Positions 8,110-16,700 of a stretch of 64,000 nucleotides of DNA are shown one piece after another. Numbering within the stretch: the first letter of the stretch is position 1; the number at the start of each line of letters is the position of its first letter. The stretch comes from Anaerorhabdus sp964386325 (lineage in GTDB: Bacteria; Bacillota_I; Bacilli_A; Erysipelotrichales; Erysipelotrichaceae). The translations under genes and the position numbers were made by a program. The notes beneath the pieces are model-generated. The model had not been told where the DNA came from. It made no database searches and was given only the letters and a program-made list of their open reading frames with translations. The DNA lies in assembly GCA_964386325.1 (NCBI GenBank), contig CAYLQY010000002.1, positions 62,001-126,000 of the forward strand. The letters run 5' to 3'.

Positions 8110-11100
8110 ATGATCCATTTGCATGCTAGAAGTTCTTATACATTGTTAGATAGTGCATTAACGATTGCTCAATTAGTTCAACGTAGTAAAGAGTTGAACT
8201 TTTCGTCAGTGGTTTTAGCAGATAAGAATGTAATGTTTGGAACGATGGAATTTTATCAAGCATGTTTAAATAATAGTATTAAGCCAATTATGGGCTTAGA
8301 AGTGTCTTGTATTATTGATGATGAAATCACTGATTTTCTATTATTGGCAAAGAATAATGATGGATTTGCCAACTTGATGAAATGCTCAAGTCTTGTTTCA
8401 GGGGCAACAAATTATCTTGAATTTTCGCAATTAATTGAATTCTCACAAAACAATATTCTCATTGTTTATGGTGAAGGTGGCTATCTTGAACAAGCACTTA
8501 TGAATGAGAATAAAGATGAATGCACACGTAGAATGAAACTAATCTCTTCGAATTTTGATGATTATTATTTTGCTGTTTCTATGAATGATGCATCCTTTTG
8601 GAAAATTAGAAACCAATTGTTGAAAACATGCAGTCAAGAATTAGGCTATAAAACAGTTGCTCTAAGTAAAATCTATTATGAAAAAGAAGAAGATGCTTAT
8701 TTGTTCAAAGTGGTTTCTGGTATTCGTTTGGCTAAGACAATTGAAGATCATTCACTTCCTGCAATTCAAGGAAGATATATTCGAAGTTTCGAAGAGATGA
8801 ACCAATTTTATGACGAAGAAGATTTGAAACAAACAGATGAGATTGGTGCTAAGTGTTGGGTTAGTTTTGATGAATTCAAAACATCATTACCAAAATTCAA
8901 ATGTCCAGATAATGTTAATGCGAGTCAATATTTAACACAGCTTTGTATTGCGGGATTAAAAAAACGTCTTAATGATCAAGTTACAAAGGAATATACAGAC
9001 CGTTTACGTCATGAATTGGATATTATTTTATCGATGAAATTTGAGGACTACTTTTTAATTGTATGGGATTTTATTCGTTTTGCTAAAAAACAAGGAATTT
9101 ATGTAGGCCCTGGGCGAGGAAGTGCGGCCGGAGCTCTCGTTGCCTATTGTTTAGGAATTACGCATGTAGATCCAATTAAATATAATTTACTCTTTGAACG
9201 ATTCTTAAATCCAGAACGTATTTCAATGCCGGATATCGATACCGATTTTCCAGATGATCGACGTGATGAAGTTATAGATTATGTCTATCAAACCTATGGT
9301 AAAGAACATGTAGCTCATATTGTAACATTTGGAACATTAGGGGCTAAACAAGTGTTGCGTGATGTTGGGCGAGTTTTAGAAATTCCACTACGTGAAATTG
9401 ATGTAATTAGTAAGGCGGTACCATTTGCACCAAAGATGACACTGATGAGAGCGTATAAAGAATCGACATATTTAAGACAATTAATTGATGCAGATAAGCG
9501 ATATACAGAATTATTTAGAATTGCTCTAAAACTTGAAGGTTTACCAAGACACACAAGTACGCATGCAGCAGGTGTTGTCATGTCTAATTTACCGTTAAAT
9601 CAAGTAGTACCAACCATTCAAATTGAACAAGATATGGTATCTACACAATACACAATGGAATATTTGGAATCAATCGGTCTAATTAAGATGGATTTTTTAG
9701 GACTACGTAATCTTACAATTATTGATGATGTTGTTAAAATGATACAAGTAAAAAATCCTGAATTTGCAATTCTTCAAATACCACAAGATGATAAGAAAAC
9801 ATTTGAGATTATCCGAAAAGTTGATACGATGGGAATTTTTCAGTTGGAGTCAGATGGAATGAAGAATTTGATCCGTAAAATGGAGCCGACATGTTTTAAT
9901 GATATTGTGGCGACAATTGCGTTATTTAGACCAGGACCTATGGAAAATATTCCAATTTATTTAGAAGCGAAAAAGAATCCAAGTTCTATTCAATATATTC
10001 ATCCAAAGTTGGAAGAAATTTTGAAGGATACTTATGGCATTATGATTTACCAAGAACAAATCATGCAAGTTGCCCAAATCATGGCAGGATTTTCATTAGG
10101 TAAAGCGGATATTTTAAGAAAAGCGATGTCTAAGAAAAAAGCCAGTGATATTGCATCAATGGAGAAAGAGTTTATTGAAGGATGTCTAAAGAATGGGTAC
10201 ACAAAGGAATTAGCACATCAATTGTTTGATTTAATTGCTAAGTTTGCAGGGTATGGATTTGGTAAAGCCCACTCGGTTGCTTATGGGCTTGTGGCTTATC
10301 AATTGGCATACCTAAAGGCTAATTATCCATATGAATTTTATTGTTCATTGCTCAATAGTGTAATTGGATCAGAGAGCAAAACTGCTGAATACATTGATGA
10401 GTGTCGTAAAAAAGAAATAGCAATCCTTGTACCTTCAGTAAACATGAGTTCATTTGCATTTGAATTGAATGACAAGTCGATTCGTTTTCCATTACTTGCA
10501 ATTAAAAATGTGGGTGGAAGTGCAATAGAGGAAATCGTGAATGAAAGGGAAGCAAATGGGAAATTCAATGATTTTCATGATTTTGTTGCACGAATTTTAA
10601 CAAGGAAAGTAAATCGTAAGATTATTGAATCACTGATTGATGCGGGTGCTTTAGATGAGTTTAAAATAAATCGCAAGAGCTTGTTAGCGTCACTCGATGA
10701 TGCGATTCGATATGCTGATTTAGTTAGAATAGATACGGGAAATCAAAGCCGAATTGATTTAGGATTAGTTTCAAAACCGATACTTTATCAAATAAAAGAG
10801 GATGTTTTAGAGCGAAGTGAACGTGAAAAAGCGGTGTTGGGATTCTATTTAGGTTCACATCCTATTCTAGAAATAAAGAAAAAACTTGGCATAGAGGGTC
10901 AACCCCTTGTAAAATTAAGACAGAGTCAAGGATTTGTGAAAGGATTCTGTTGTATTAGCAAAATTCGCCAACATCGCACGAAGAAGGGTGATTTGATGGC
11001 GTTTGTAATTGGGTATGATGAAACAAGTGATATGGATCTTGTCGTTATGCCGAATGTTTATCAGAAAGTTCAACCGATTTTAGTCAAAGGACATTACATA

Positions 11101-11172
11101 TTCTTTGAAGGAAAAATTGATGATAAAGGTTCATGCTTAGTAAACACAGTTCGTTTACTAGAAGAAAAATAG
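8110..11172 (+). CDS. dnaE: DNA polymerase III alpha subunit, DnaE type
   Basis: This is a 1020-residue C-family polymerase without an exonuclease insert. Order: PHP domain (HLHARSSYTLLD), polymerase core with GPGRGSAAGALVAYCLGIT and the catalytic PDIDTDFPDDRR (Asp375, Asp377), then FRPGPM, GYGFGKAHSVAY, a helix-hairpin-helix region and a C-terminal OB domain. In Bacillota DnaE works beside PolC and extends lagging-strand primers. PolC is at 58558. The PHP metal motifs look degraded (ADKNVM where TDHGNM is usual), so this PHP is probably structural. GAGG lies just before the ATG. The response-regulator gene follows 10 bases after the stop, suggesting cotranscription. Confidence 0.95.
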   Translation: MIHLHARSSYTLLDSALTIAQLVQRSKELNFSSVVLADKNVMFGTMEFYQACLNNSIKPIMGLEVSCIIDDEITDFLLLAKNNDGFANLMKCSSLVSGATNYLEFSQLIEFSQNNILIVYGEGGYLEQALMNENKDECTRRMKLISSNFDDYYFAVSMNDASFWKIRNQLLKTCSQELGYKTVALSKIYYEKEEDAYLFKVVSGIRLAKTIEDHSLPAIQGRYIRSFEEMNQFYDEEDLKQTDEIGAKCWVSFDEFKTSLPKFKCPDNVNASQYLTQLCIAGLKKRLNDQVTKEYTDRLRHELDIILSMKFEDYFLIVWDFIRFAKKQGIYVGPGRGSAAGALVAYCLGITHVDPIKYNLLFERFLNPERISMPDIDTDFPDDRRDEVIDYVYQTYGKEHVAHIVTFGTLGAKQVLRDVGRVLEIPLREIDVISKAVPFAPKMTLMRAYKESTYLRQLIDADKRYTELFRIALKLEGLPRHTSTHAAGVVMSNLPLNQVVPTIQIEQDMVSTQYTMEYLESIGLIKMDFLGLRNLTIIDDVVKMIQVKNPEFAILQIPQDDKKTFEIIRKVDTMGIFQLESDGMKNLIRKMEPTCFNDIVATIALFRPGPMENIPIYLEAKKNPSSIQYIHPKLEEILKDTYGIMIYQEQIMQVAQIMAGFSLGKADILRKAMSKKKASDIASMEKEFIEGCLKNGYTKELAHQLFDLIAKFAGYGFGKAHSVAYGLVAYQLAYLKANYPYEFYCSLLNSVIGSESKTAEYIDECRKKEIAILVPSVNMSSFAFELNDKSIRFPLLAIKNVGGSAIEEIVNEREANGKFNDFHDFVARILTRKVNRKIIESLIDAGALDEFKINRKSLLASLDDAIRYADLVRIDTGNQSRIDLGLVSKPILYQIKEDVLERSEREKAVLGFYLGSHPILEIKKKLGIEGQPLVKLRQSQGFVKGFCCISKIRQHRTKKGDLMAFVIGYDETSDMDLVVMPNVYQKVQPILVKGHYIFFEGKIDDKGSCLVNTVRLLEEK

Positions 11173-11182
11173 GAGGATGAAC

Positions 11183-11845
11183 ATGGCAAAGATTTTAATT
11201 GTTGATGATGAATTAATGATTCGCGAAGTAGTACGTGAATATGCATTATTAAATGGATACGAGGTAGAAGAAGCAAGTGATGGGTTAGAAGCAATTCAAC
11301 TTGTTGAAAATCATAATTTTGATTGCGTTATATTAGATATTATGATGCCAAAATTAGATGGTTTCTCAGCTTGTAAACAAATAAAAAAATTAAAAGATGT
11401 TCCAGTAATTATGTTATCAGCAAGACAAGAGGAATATGACAAACTGTTTGGTTTTGAACTTGGTGTCGATGATTATGTAATTAAGCCATTTTCGCCGAAA
11501 GAATTAATGGCACGTGTCAAAGTTGTTTTAGATCGTGGACGTGCAAAAGAAAATCAAATGCTTTGTTTCGATGGATTGACAATCGATATCGATGGTCGAA
11601 GTGTGTTAGTGGACAATGAAAAAGTTAATTTAACACCGAAAGAAATTGATTTACTTCTTTATATGGTAAAAAATAAAAATATCGCATTATCACGTATGAA
11701 ATTATTAGAAGAAGTATGGGATTATGATTACTTTGGTGATGATAGAACCGTTGATACACATATTAAAATGTTAAGACATAACTTAGGAAAGTATCGTGAT
11801 TTTATTGTGACAGTTCGCGGAATGGGGTATAAATTTGAAGTATAA
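11183..11845 (+). CDS. OmpR-family response regulator
   Basis: The 220-residue protein has a receiver domain with acidic pair Asp8-Asp9, phospho-acceptor Asp52 (VILDIMMPKLDG) and VIKPFSPKEL, followed by a winged-helix DNA-binding domain with LTPKEIDLL, DYFGDDRTVDTHIKMLRHNL and TVRGMGYKF. It is the partner of the histidine kinase that overlaps its end. The start is ATG 11183, 6 bases after AGGAGG (11171-11176). The in-frame ATG at 11177 abuts the ribosome binding site and is unlikely to be used. The signal sensed cannot be deduced. Confidence 0.93.
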   Translation: MAKILIVDDELMIREVVREYALLNGYEVEEASDGLEAIQLVENHNFDCVILDIMMPKLDGFSACKQIKKLKDVPVIMLSARQEEYDKLFGFELGVDDYVIKPFSPKELMARVKVVLDRGRAKENQMLCFDGLTIDIDGRSVLVDNEKVNLTPKEIDLLLYMVKNKNIALSRMKLLEEVWDYDYFGDDRTVDTHIKMLRHNLGKYRDFIVTVRGMGYKFEV

Positions 11846-13292
11846 GCTAAGGGGAATAAAATTCAATGTTTGGTTGGATTTCTTCTTATTTGCCCTTGTG
11901 CTCTTGTTAATACTTGGGATACTTCAATTTTCTTTAATTAAACCTTATTATCGTAATAATAAGATTAGTGCAATTAAAGAGGTTGCATCAAAACTAGAAA
12001 CATACATTATTCACAATGATACTGGAAGTGATTACTTAGTTGAAAAAGCCTTTCAAGTGGCGGTAAATAATAGTGTATGTGCTGCAATTTATAACGAACA
12101 AGGAAAAATGGTTTATAGTGCAGATGGTTTAGGACAAAGTTGCATATTCGATCAAAAAATATCATTAGGAGGGCAAGATATTGTCCCTTTTAATAATGGT
12201 CTAACCATGAATGAGTATGTTAATTCTGTTGGAAATGATTTTTCAGAGGTACTTGTTAATTCTAAAAGTAAACAAGAAATGATTTTGTATGGACAACAAA
12301 TAAAAACAAATTTAGGTAATTTATACCTTTATATAAATAGTCCACTAGAACCTGTTGATTCTATTGTGAGCTTCTTTAAGGAACAATACTTTTTCTATAC
12401 GTTGGTTGTTGTAGGGTGTTCTTTCATCATCTCCTTATTTATTTCTAATGGATTATCAAAACCAATTGTAAAGATGAAAAGTTCAGCAGATAAATTATCG
12501 AAAGCAGATTATGAAAATGCTCATTTTGAAGGGTCCTATTTCAGTGAGATAGATGAACTCGCAACTACGTTAAATGATGCAACTGAAAAATTATCCAAGG
12601 TTGATGAATTGCGTAAAGATTTAATTGCAAATGTTTCACATGATATTAAAACACCACTCACGATGATTAAAGCTTATGCCGAAATGATTCGTGATATATC
12701 AGGTGACAATCCTGCAAAACGTGATCAACATTTAAATGTTATTCTCAATGAAGTGGATTATTTAGATCATTTAGTTATGGATATGCGGGAGTTATCAATG
12801 ATGCAATCAGGTAATTATTTATTAAAACTTACTAATTTTGATGTGGTTAAAAAATGTCGTTATATTCTCTCTTTATTTGAAGTGTTAATTGAGGAACATC
12901 ATTTTAATGTAGAACTTGAAAGTGAAGAGTCAATTCTTCTCTGCGCGGATGAAGTGAAAATAGGACAAGTTATTTATAACTTTGTATCGAATGCAATTAA
13001 ACATACAGATGATGGTAAAAAAATTACAATTCGTGTAATTCGTAAAGATGATTGTATTCATATTGAAGTTCAAGATGAAGGCTCAGGAATTCCAATGGAA
13101 AATATTCCGTACATATGGGATCGATATTATAAAATTGATAAACAATTTAAACGTGCTGAAGTAGGAACTGGATTAGGTCTTGCGATTGTTAAGGCTATTT
13201 TGGATAACCATCATGCACGTTATGGTGTTATCAGTATGGAAGGAGAAGGTTCAACTTTTTGGTTTGAACTAGAACAAGAGAATGTCTTTTGA
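11835..13292 (+). CDS. Membrane sensor histidine kinase
   Basis: This 485-residue kinase has two membrane helices (about 14-35 and 188-207) flanking an extracytoplasmic sensor of about 150 residues. A HAMP-like linker, dimerisation box NVSHDIKTPLT (His269), N box NAIKHTDDG and G boxes DEGSGIP and GTGLGLAIVKAI follow. It autophosphorylates and feeds the response regulator just upstream. The start is a TTG at 11835 that overlaps the end of the regulator gene, with TGGGGT upstream. No in-frame ATG exists before the first membrane helix. Coupled translation is likely. The overlap with the next gene is 11 bases. Confidence 0.9.
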   Translation: MKYKLRGIKFNVWLDFFLFALVLLLILGILQFSLIKPYYRNNKISAIKEVASKLETYIIHNDTGSDYLVEKAFQVAVNNSVCAAIYNEQGKMVYSADGLGQSCIFDQKISLGGQDIVPFNNGLTMNEYVNSVGNDFSEVLVNSKSKQEMILYGQQIKTNLGNLYLYINSPLEPVDSIVSFFKEQYFFYTLVVVGCSFIISLFISNGLSKPIVKMKSSADKLSKADYENAHFEGSYFSEIDELATTLNDATEKLSKVDELRKDLIANVSHDIKTPLTMIKAYAEMIRDISGDNPAKRDQHLNVILNEVDYLDHLVMDMRELSMMQSGNYLLKLTNFDVVKKCRYILSLFEVLIEEHHFNVELESEESILLCADEVKIGQVIYNFVSNAIKHTDDGKKITIRVIRKDDCIHIEVQDEGSGIPMENIPYIWDRYYKIDKQFKRAEVGTGLGLAIVKAILDNHHARYGVISMEGEGSTFWFELEQENVF

Positions 13293-13938
13293 TTATTTGC
13301 CAGAAACAACATTAGAAATTAAACAGCGAAAAGATATGTTTCGCATAAATAGTGATACCCATTATCTAGGTAAATTCATTTGTGTAAAAGAAGATGAAAG
13401 TGTCTTAGATGTTGGGTGTAATAATGGTGCACTTTTACTTTATGCAAGTTTATTTCATCCTAAAGTATTAGTAGGTATTGACTACTTTCAAGAAGCTCTT
13501 ACTTTAGCACAAGAGAATATGAAACACAATCAAGTTGAGGCAGAATTTATCCATACAAAAATTCAAAATTTTAATCATAGTCCATTTGATGTCATTATAT
13601 GTAATCCACCATTTTTTAAAGTGAATGAGAATTCAAATGTTAATGTAAATGAAAGCGAATATTTAAGGGTGGCTCGTCACGAAGAAATGTTAACACTAGA
13701 AGAATTATTCATTCATGTACGACGTCTACTGAAAGATGAAGGGCGATTCTACTTGGTTCATCGAACAATGCGATTAACAGAAATAGTTGAAGAAACTCTT
13801 AAAAATGGCTTTAAAATCAAACGTTTGAAGCCGATTTATGATGAAAATAAAGAACATTCTACAAGTTGTTTATTTGAAATTATAAAAGGAAAAAACAACC
13901 AAGTACTTGTTGAAAAACCAATATTTATCACAAGATAG
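13282..13938 (+). CDS. N6-adenine methyltransferase, TrmN6/YabB-like
   Basis: This 218-residue Rossmann methyltransferase has SAM-binding VLDVGCNNGALLL and the catalytic ICNPPFF (NPPF) of adenine-N6 enzymes. The closest family type is TrmN6/YabB, which modifies tRNA1(Val) A37 in Escherichia coli. Target specificity here is inferred from family only. It overlaps the histidine kinase gene by 11 bases and ends the dnaE-regulator-kinase run; a hairpin terminator spans its stop. Confidence 0.8.
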   Translation: MSFDYLPETTLEIKQRKDMFRINSDTHYLGKFICVKEDESVLDVGCNNGALLLYASLFHPKVLVGIDYFQEALTLAQENMKHNQVEAEFIHTKIQNFNHSPFDVIICNPPFFKVNENSNVNVNESEYLRVARHEEMLTLEELFIHVRRLLKDEGRFYLVHRTMRLTEIVEETLKNGFKIKRLKPIYDENKEHSTSCLFEIIKGKNNQVLVEKPIFITR

Positions 13939-13960
13939 CTAAAATTTGGCTATCTTTTAT
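13932..13960 (+). terminator. Terminator after the TrmN6-like gene
   Basis: An 8-bp stem AAGATAGC / GCTATCTT with a 9-base loop is followed by TTAT. It starts inside the last codon region of the gene. Confidence 0.75.
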
Positions 13961-14000
13961 TTTGCGAAAATGAAATTTTTGTGTTTTGCATTGAAAACTC

Positions 14001-14028
14001 ATGACAACTTTTTTAAAACTGTTATAAT
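14001..14028 (+). promoter_or_regulatory. Promoter of pyrBI
   Basis: ATGACA (14001-14006), 16-base spacer, perfect TATAAT (14023-14028). Transcription should start near 14035, at the foot of the leader hairpin. Confidence 0.75.
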
Positions 14029-14035
14029 ATTCACG

Positions 14036-14060
14036 ATAGTGTGCCAAGAGAGCGCACTAT
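14036..14060 (+). promoter_or_regulatory. Leader hairpin ahead of pyrB, PyrR-loop-like
   Basis: A 9-bp stem (ATAGTGTGC / GCGCACTAT, one G-U pair) closes the 7-base loop CAAGAGA and abuts the GAGGAGG ribosome binding site. The loop resembles the CNGNGA loop of PyrR-binding RNA, with one extra A. This is a resemblance only. Confidence 0.5.
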
Positions 14061-14072
14061 GAGGAGGAAAAA

Positions 14073-14993
14073 GTGAATATGAAGCATTTGATTGACCCAA
14101 TGGATTTATCAGTAGAGGAAATCAACAATCTTCTTGTCTTGGCTGATGATATTATCGCCAACAAGGAAAAGTACCAAGAGGTGTGTAAGCACAAAACTCT
14201 AGCTACCTGTTTCTTTGAACCTAGTACAAGAACAAGATTAAGCTTCGAAGCAGCGATGCTCGAACTAGGTGGGAATGTTTTAGGATTCTCATCTGCGGAT
14301 TCAAGTAGTGCCGCAAAGGGTGAAAGTGTATCAGATACCGCAAGAACGGTAGAATGTTATGCAGACATCATTGCGATGCGACATCCAAAGGAAGGGGCAC
14401 CGTTTGTTGCGTCTAGAGGTTTAACGGTACCTATTATTAATGCCGGAGATGGAGGACATAATCATCCAACTCAAACTCTGACAGATCTATTAACAATCCA
14501 CCGTGAGAAAGGACATTTCGACAATTTAGTTGTTGGTCTATGTGGTGACTTGAAATTTGGTCGTACTGTTCACTCATTAATTAAAGCTTTGACAAGATAT
14601 GAAAATGTACACTTTGTACTTATTTCACCTGAAGAACTACAAGTTCCAGAATATATTGTTGAAGATGTATTAAAGAAATCAAATGTAACTTATGAAGAAG
14701 TTAAAACGATGGAAGAAGTTATGGATAAATTAGATATCCTTTATATGACTCGTGTCCAACGTGAACGTTTCTTCAATGAAGCTGATTACATTCGTCTAAA
14801 AGATACTTATATTTTAGATACTGAAAAATTGAAAACAGCTAAAAAAGATTTAACCATTATGCATCCACTTCCACGTGTAAATGAGATTTCAGTACACGTT
14901 GATGATGATCCTCGTGCTGCTTACTTTAGACAAGCGTTATTTGGTAAGTACATACGTATGGCACTAATTATGACCATGCTTGGATTGAAATAG
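14073..14993 (+). CDS. pyrB: Aspartate carbamoyltransferase catalytic subunit
   Basis: The 306-residue enzyme makes N-carbamoyl-L-aspartate, the committed step of pyrimidine synthesis. It has the carbamoyl-phosphate loop STRTRLSFE (51-59), the 80s loop SSAAKGES, GDGGHNHPTQTLTD and HPLPRVNEI. The start is probably the GTG at 14073, 5 bases after GAGGAGG; an ATG two codons later is the alternative. The regulatory chain gene pyrI follows after 13 bases, so this is the two-chain (class B, E. coli-type) enzyme, unlike the PyrI-less one of Bacillus subtilis. Confidence 0.97.
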   Translation: MNMKHLIDPMDLSVEEINNLLVLADDIIANKEKYQEVCKHKTLATCFFEPSTRTRLSFEAAMLELGGNVLGFSSADSSSAAKGESVSDTARTVECYADIIAMRHPKEGAPFVASRGLTVPIINAGDGGHNHPTQTLTDLLTIHREKGHFDNLVVGLCGDLKFGRTVHSLIKALTRYENVHFVLISPEELQVPEYIVEDVLKKSNVTYEEVKTMEEVMDKLDILYMTRVQRERFFNEADYIRLKDTYILDTEKLKTAKKDLTIMHPLPRVNEISVHVDDDPRAAYFRQALFGKYIRMALIMTMLGLK

Positions 14994-15006
14994 GGAGGGA
15001 AAGCAG

Positions 15007-15423
15007 ATGAATATCGATAGCATAAAAAACGGAATCGTTTTAGACCATATTACAGCAGGAAAAGCAAAAGAAGTATACGATAGTTTAGGTCTAGGAGATG
15101 TAGAATGCTCAGTAGCCATGATTATGAATGTAAAAAGTGGCAAAATGGGAAGAAAAGATATTTTAAAGATTGATGATGATTTTGAGGTTAATTTAGATGT
15201 ATTAGGTTATATTGATCCAAATATATCTGTATGTATTATTAAAGATGGTGTGGTAAGTGAAAAGAAAAAACTATCATTACCAAAAGAAATAAAAAACATT
15301 GTTAAGTGCAAAAATCCTAGATGTATAACATCAATTGAACAAGAACTAGATCATATCTTCTACTTGTCTGATGAAGAAAAGCAAACATATCGTTGTATTT
15401 ATTGCGAAACAAAAAAAGGATAG
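15007..15423 (+). CDS. pyrI: Aspartate carbamoyltransferase regulatory subunit
   Basis: The 138-residue PyrI has an allosteric nucleotide-binding domain (IKNGIVLDHI, GKMGRKDILKI) and a C-terminal zinc domain with CKNPRC and CIYC, the four cysteines that hold Zn and contact the catalytic chain. It binds ATP/CTP/UTP to tune PyrB. AGGGAGG stands ahead of the ATG. The protein is slightly shorter than the about 150-residue enteric form. A terminator follows directly. Confidence 0.95.
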   Translation: MNIDSIKNGIVLDHITAGKAKEVYDSLGLGDVECSVAMIMNVKSGKMGRKDILKIDDDFEVNLDVLGYIDPNISVCIIKDGVVSEKKKLSLPKEIKNIVKCKNPRCITSIEQELDHIFYLSDEEKQTYRCIYCETKKG

Positions 15424-15427
15424 TTAT

Positions 15428-15459
15428 AATAACTGTGATAAAATTCACAGTTATTTTTA
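15428..15459 (+). terminator. Terminator of pyrBI
   Basis: An 11-bp stem AATAACTGTGA / TCACAGTTATT with a 6-base loop is followed by TTT, 4 bases after the pyrI stop. Confidence 0.85.
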
Positions 15460-15581
15460 TAAAAGAGGATAATTATGAATGTTAACTCACTGTATCCTTT
15501 TTGATAGATCTTGTTAGCGTTGTTACAAATAGACCGAAGAAGAAAAAAAGACTTATTTTATAGGGTATTTTGCATTTTTTA

Positions 15582-15611
15582 TTGACTCTAGGAACAGGAT
15601 TATGCTATACT
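15582..15611 (+). promoter_or_regulatory. Promoter of the rplU operon
   Basis: TTGACT (15582-15587), 18-base spacer, TATACT (15606-15611). It precedes a structured leader of about 110 bases. Between the pyrI terminator and this promoter (15460-15581) I see no gene. Confidence 0.75.
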
Positions 15612-15617
15612 CCTTAT

Positions 15618-15715
15618 GTTATATGCCCTCACTAGGGTCTATAACCGCTCAAAAAAGGGAATAAGAGCTTATAGCCCCCTCACTTGGCGAGTCTACAGAT
15701 TCAGAAAAAAAGATT
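15618..15715 (+). ncRNA. Structured rplU leader (ribosomal protein L21 leader-like)
   Basis: A long 5' UTR precedes rplU-prp-rpmA, as in Bacillota where an L21 leader RNA is known. It holds two related blocks, one with GCCCTCACTAGG followed by GTCTATA, the other with GCCCCCTCACTTGG followed by GTCTACA. The first can fold as CCCT-CACT-AGGG. Assignment rests on position and structure potential; a covariance-model search against the L21 leader family would decide. Confidence 0.6.
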
Positions 15716-15729
15716 AGGAGGTGCATGGA

Positions 15730-16041
15730 ATGTACGCAGTTATCGAAACAGGTGGAAAACAACTACGTGTTGAAGAAGGACAAACAATTTTCGTTGAAAA
15801 ATTAGAAGTTGAAGCAGGTGCTGAAGTTGTAATGGACAAAGTTGTTGTTGTTTCAAACGGAACAATTAAAGTTGGTACTCCATACGTAAGTGGAGCAAAA
15901 GTAACTTGTAAAGTAGAAAAACAAGGTAAAGCGAAGAAAATTACAATCTTCAAATACAAATCTAAAAAAGGTTCTACTCGTCGTAAACAAGGTCATAGAC
16001 AACCATATACTAAATTAGTTGTTGAAAAGATCGAGGCTTAA
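15730..16041 (+). CDS. rplU: 50S ribosomal protein L21
   Basis: The 103-residue protein starts MYAVIETGGKQ and contains FKYKSKKGSTRRKQGHRQPYT, diagnostic of L21. It binds 23S rRNA in the large subunit. ATG 15730 lies 8 bases after AGGAGG; the in-frame GTG at 15721 overlaps that site and is rejected. It is first gene of rplU-prp-rpmA. Confidence 0.98.
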   Translation: MYAVIETGGKQLRVEEGQTIFVEKLEVEAGAEVVMDKVVVVSNGTIKVGTPYVSGAKVTCKVEKQGKAKKITIFKYKSKKGSTRRKQGHRQPYTKLVVEKIEA

Positions 16042-16043
16042 TT

Positions 16044-16358
16044 ATGATACAAATTTTTATTCAAACAAATAATAATTGCATTGTTAGTTTGGATATTAAA
16101 GGTCATGCGAAATTTGATGAATATGGCAAAGATTTGGTTTGTGCAGGTGTCAGTAGTATAGCCATTGGCTTACTCAATGCACTTGAAGAATTCAAAACTG
16201 GTTGTGATTGTCAGATGCTAGACAATGAAATAAAAGTTGTTGCAAATAATCTTAACAACAAGGAAGCTCAAATAATTCTTAAAACAGGAATTATTCAGCT
16301 ACAAACAATACAAGAAAGCTATAAAGCTTACATACAGATAAGTAAACAGGAGGTGTAA
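16044..16358 (+). CDS. prp: Ribosomal processing cysteine protease Prp
   Basis: The 104-residue protease has the catalytic pair His21 (KGHAKF) and Cys33 (LVCAGVS). It lies between rplU and rpmA, the diagnostic setting. Prp removes the N-terminal extension of L27, and the L27 encoded next carries that extension. It starts 2 bases after the rplU stop. Confidence 0.95.
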   Translation: MIQIFIQTNNNCIVSLDIKGHAKFDEYGKDLVCAGVSSIAIGLLNALEEFKTGCDCQMLDNEIKVVANNLNNKEAQIILKTGIIQLQTIQESYKAYIQISKQEV

Positions 16359-16361
16359 ACC

Positions 16362-16646
16362 ATGAAGTTTAGATTAGATATTCAGTTCTTCGCTTCGAAA
16401 AAAGGGGTAGGTTCTACTAAGAACGGTCGTGACTCTCAATCAAAGCGTTTGGGCTCTAAAAAATCAGATGGTCAATTTGCTAGTGCAGGTTCTATCTTAT
16501 ATCGTCAACGTGGCACTAAGATCCATCCAGGCACAAATGTTGGCCGTGGTGGTGATGATACTCTATTCGCGTTAGTTGATGGTGTCGTTAAATTTGAACG
16601 TTTAGGAAAAGACAAAACGAAAGTTTCTGTTTATCCTCAAGCATAA
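16362..16646 (+). CDS. rpmA: 50S ribosomal protein L27 with Prp-cleavable extension
   Basis: The 94-residue L27 has a leader MKFRLDIQFFA followed by SKKGVGSTKNGRDSQ. The FFA/SKK junction matches the site cut by Prp in Staphylococcus, which exposes the tail that reaches the peptidyl-transferase centre. AGGAGG precedes the ATG. Confidence 0.98.
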   Translation: MKFRLDIQFFASKKGVGSTKNGRDSQSKRLGSKKSDGQFASAGSILYRQRGTKIHPGTNVGRGGDDTLFALVDGVVKFERLGKDKTKVSVYPQA

Positions 16647-16650
16647 CAAA

Positions 16651-16677
16651 GTGTCCCCAACGTATTGGGGACTTTTA
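16651..16677 (+). terminator. Terminator of rplU-prp-rpmA
   Basis: A GC-rich 8-bp stem GTCCCCAA / TTGGGGAC with a CGTA loop is followed by TTTT. Confidence 0.9.
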
Positions 16678-16700
16678 TTTCTTTAAGAGGAGGTCCAAAA

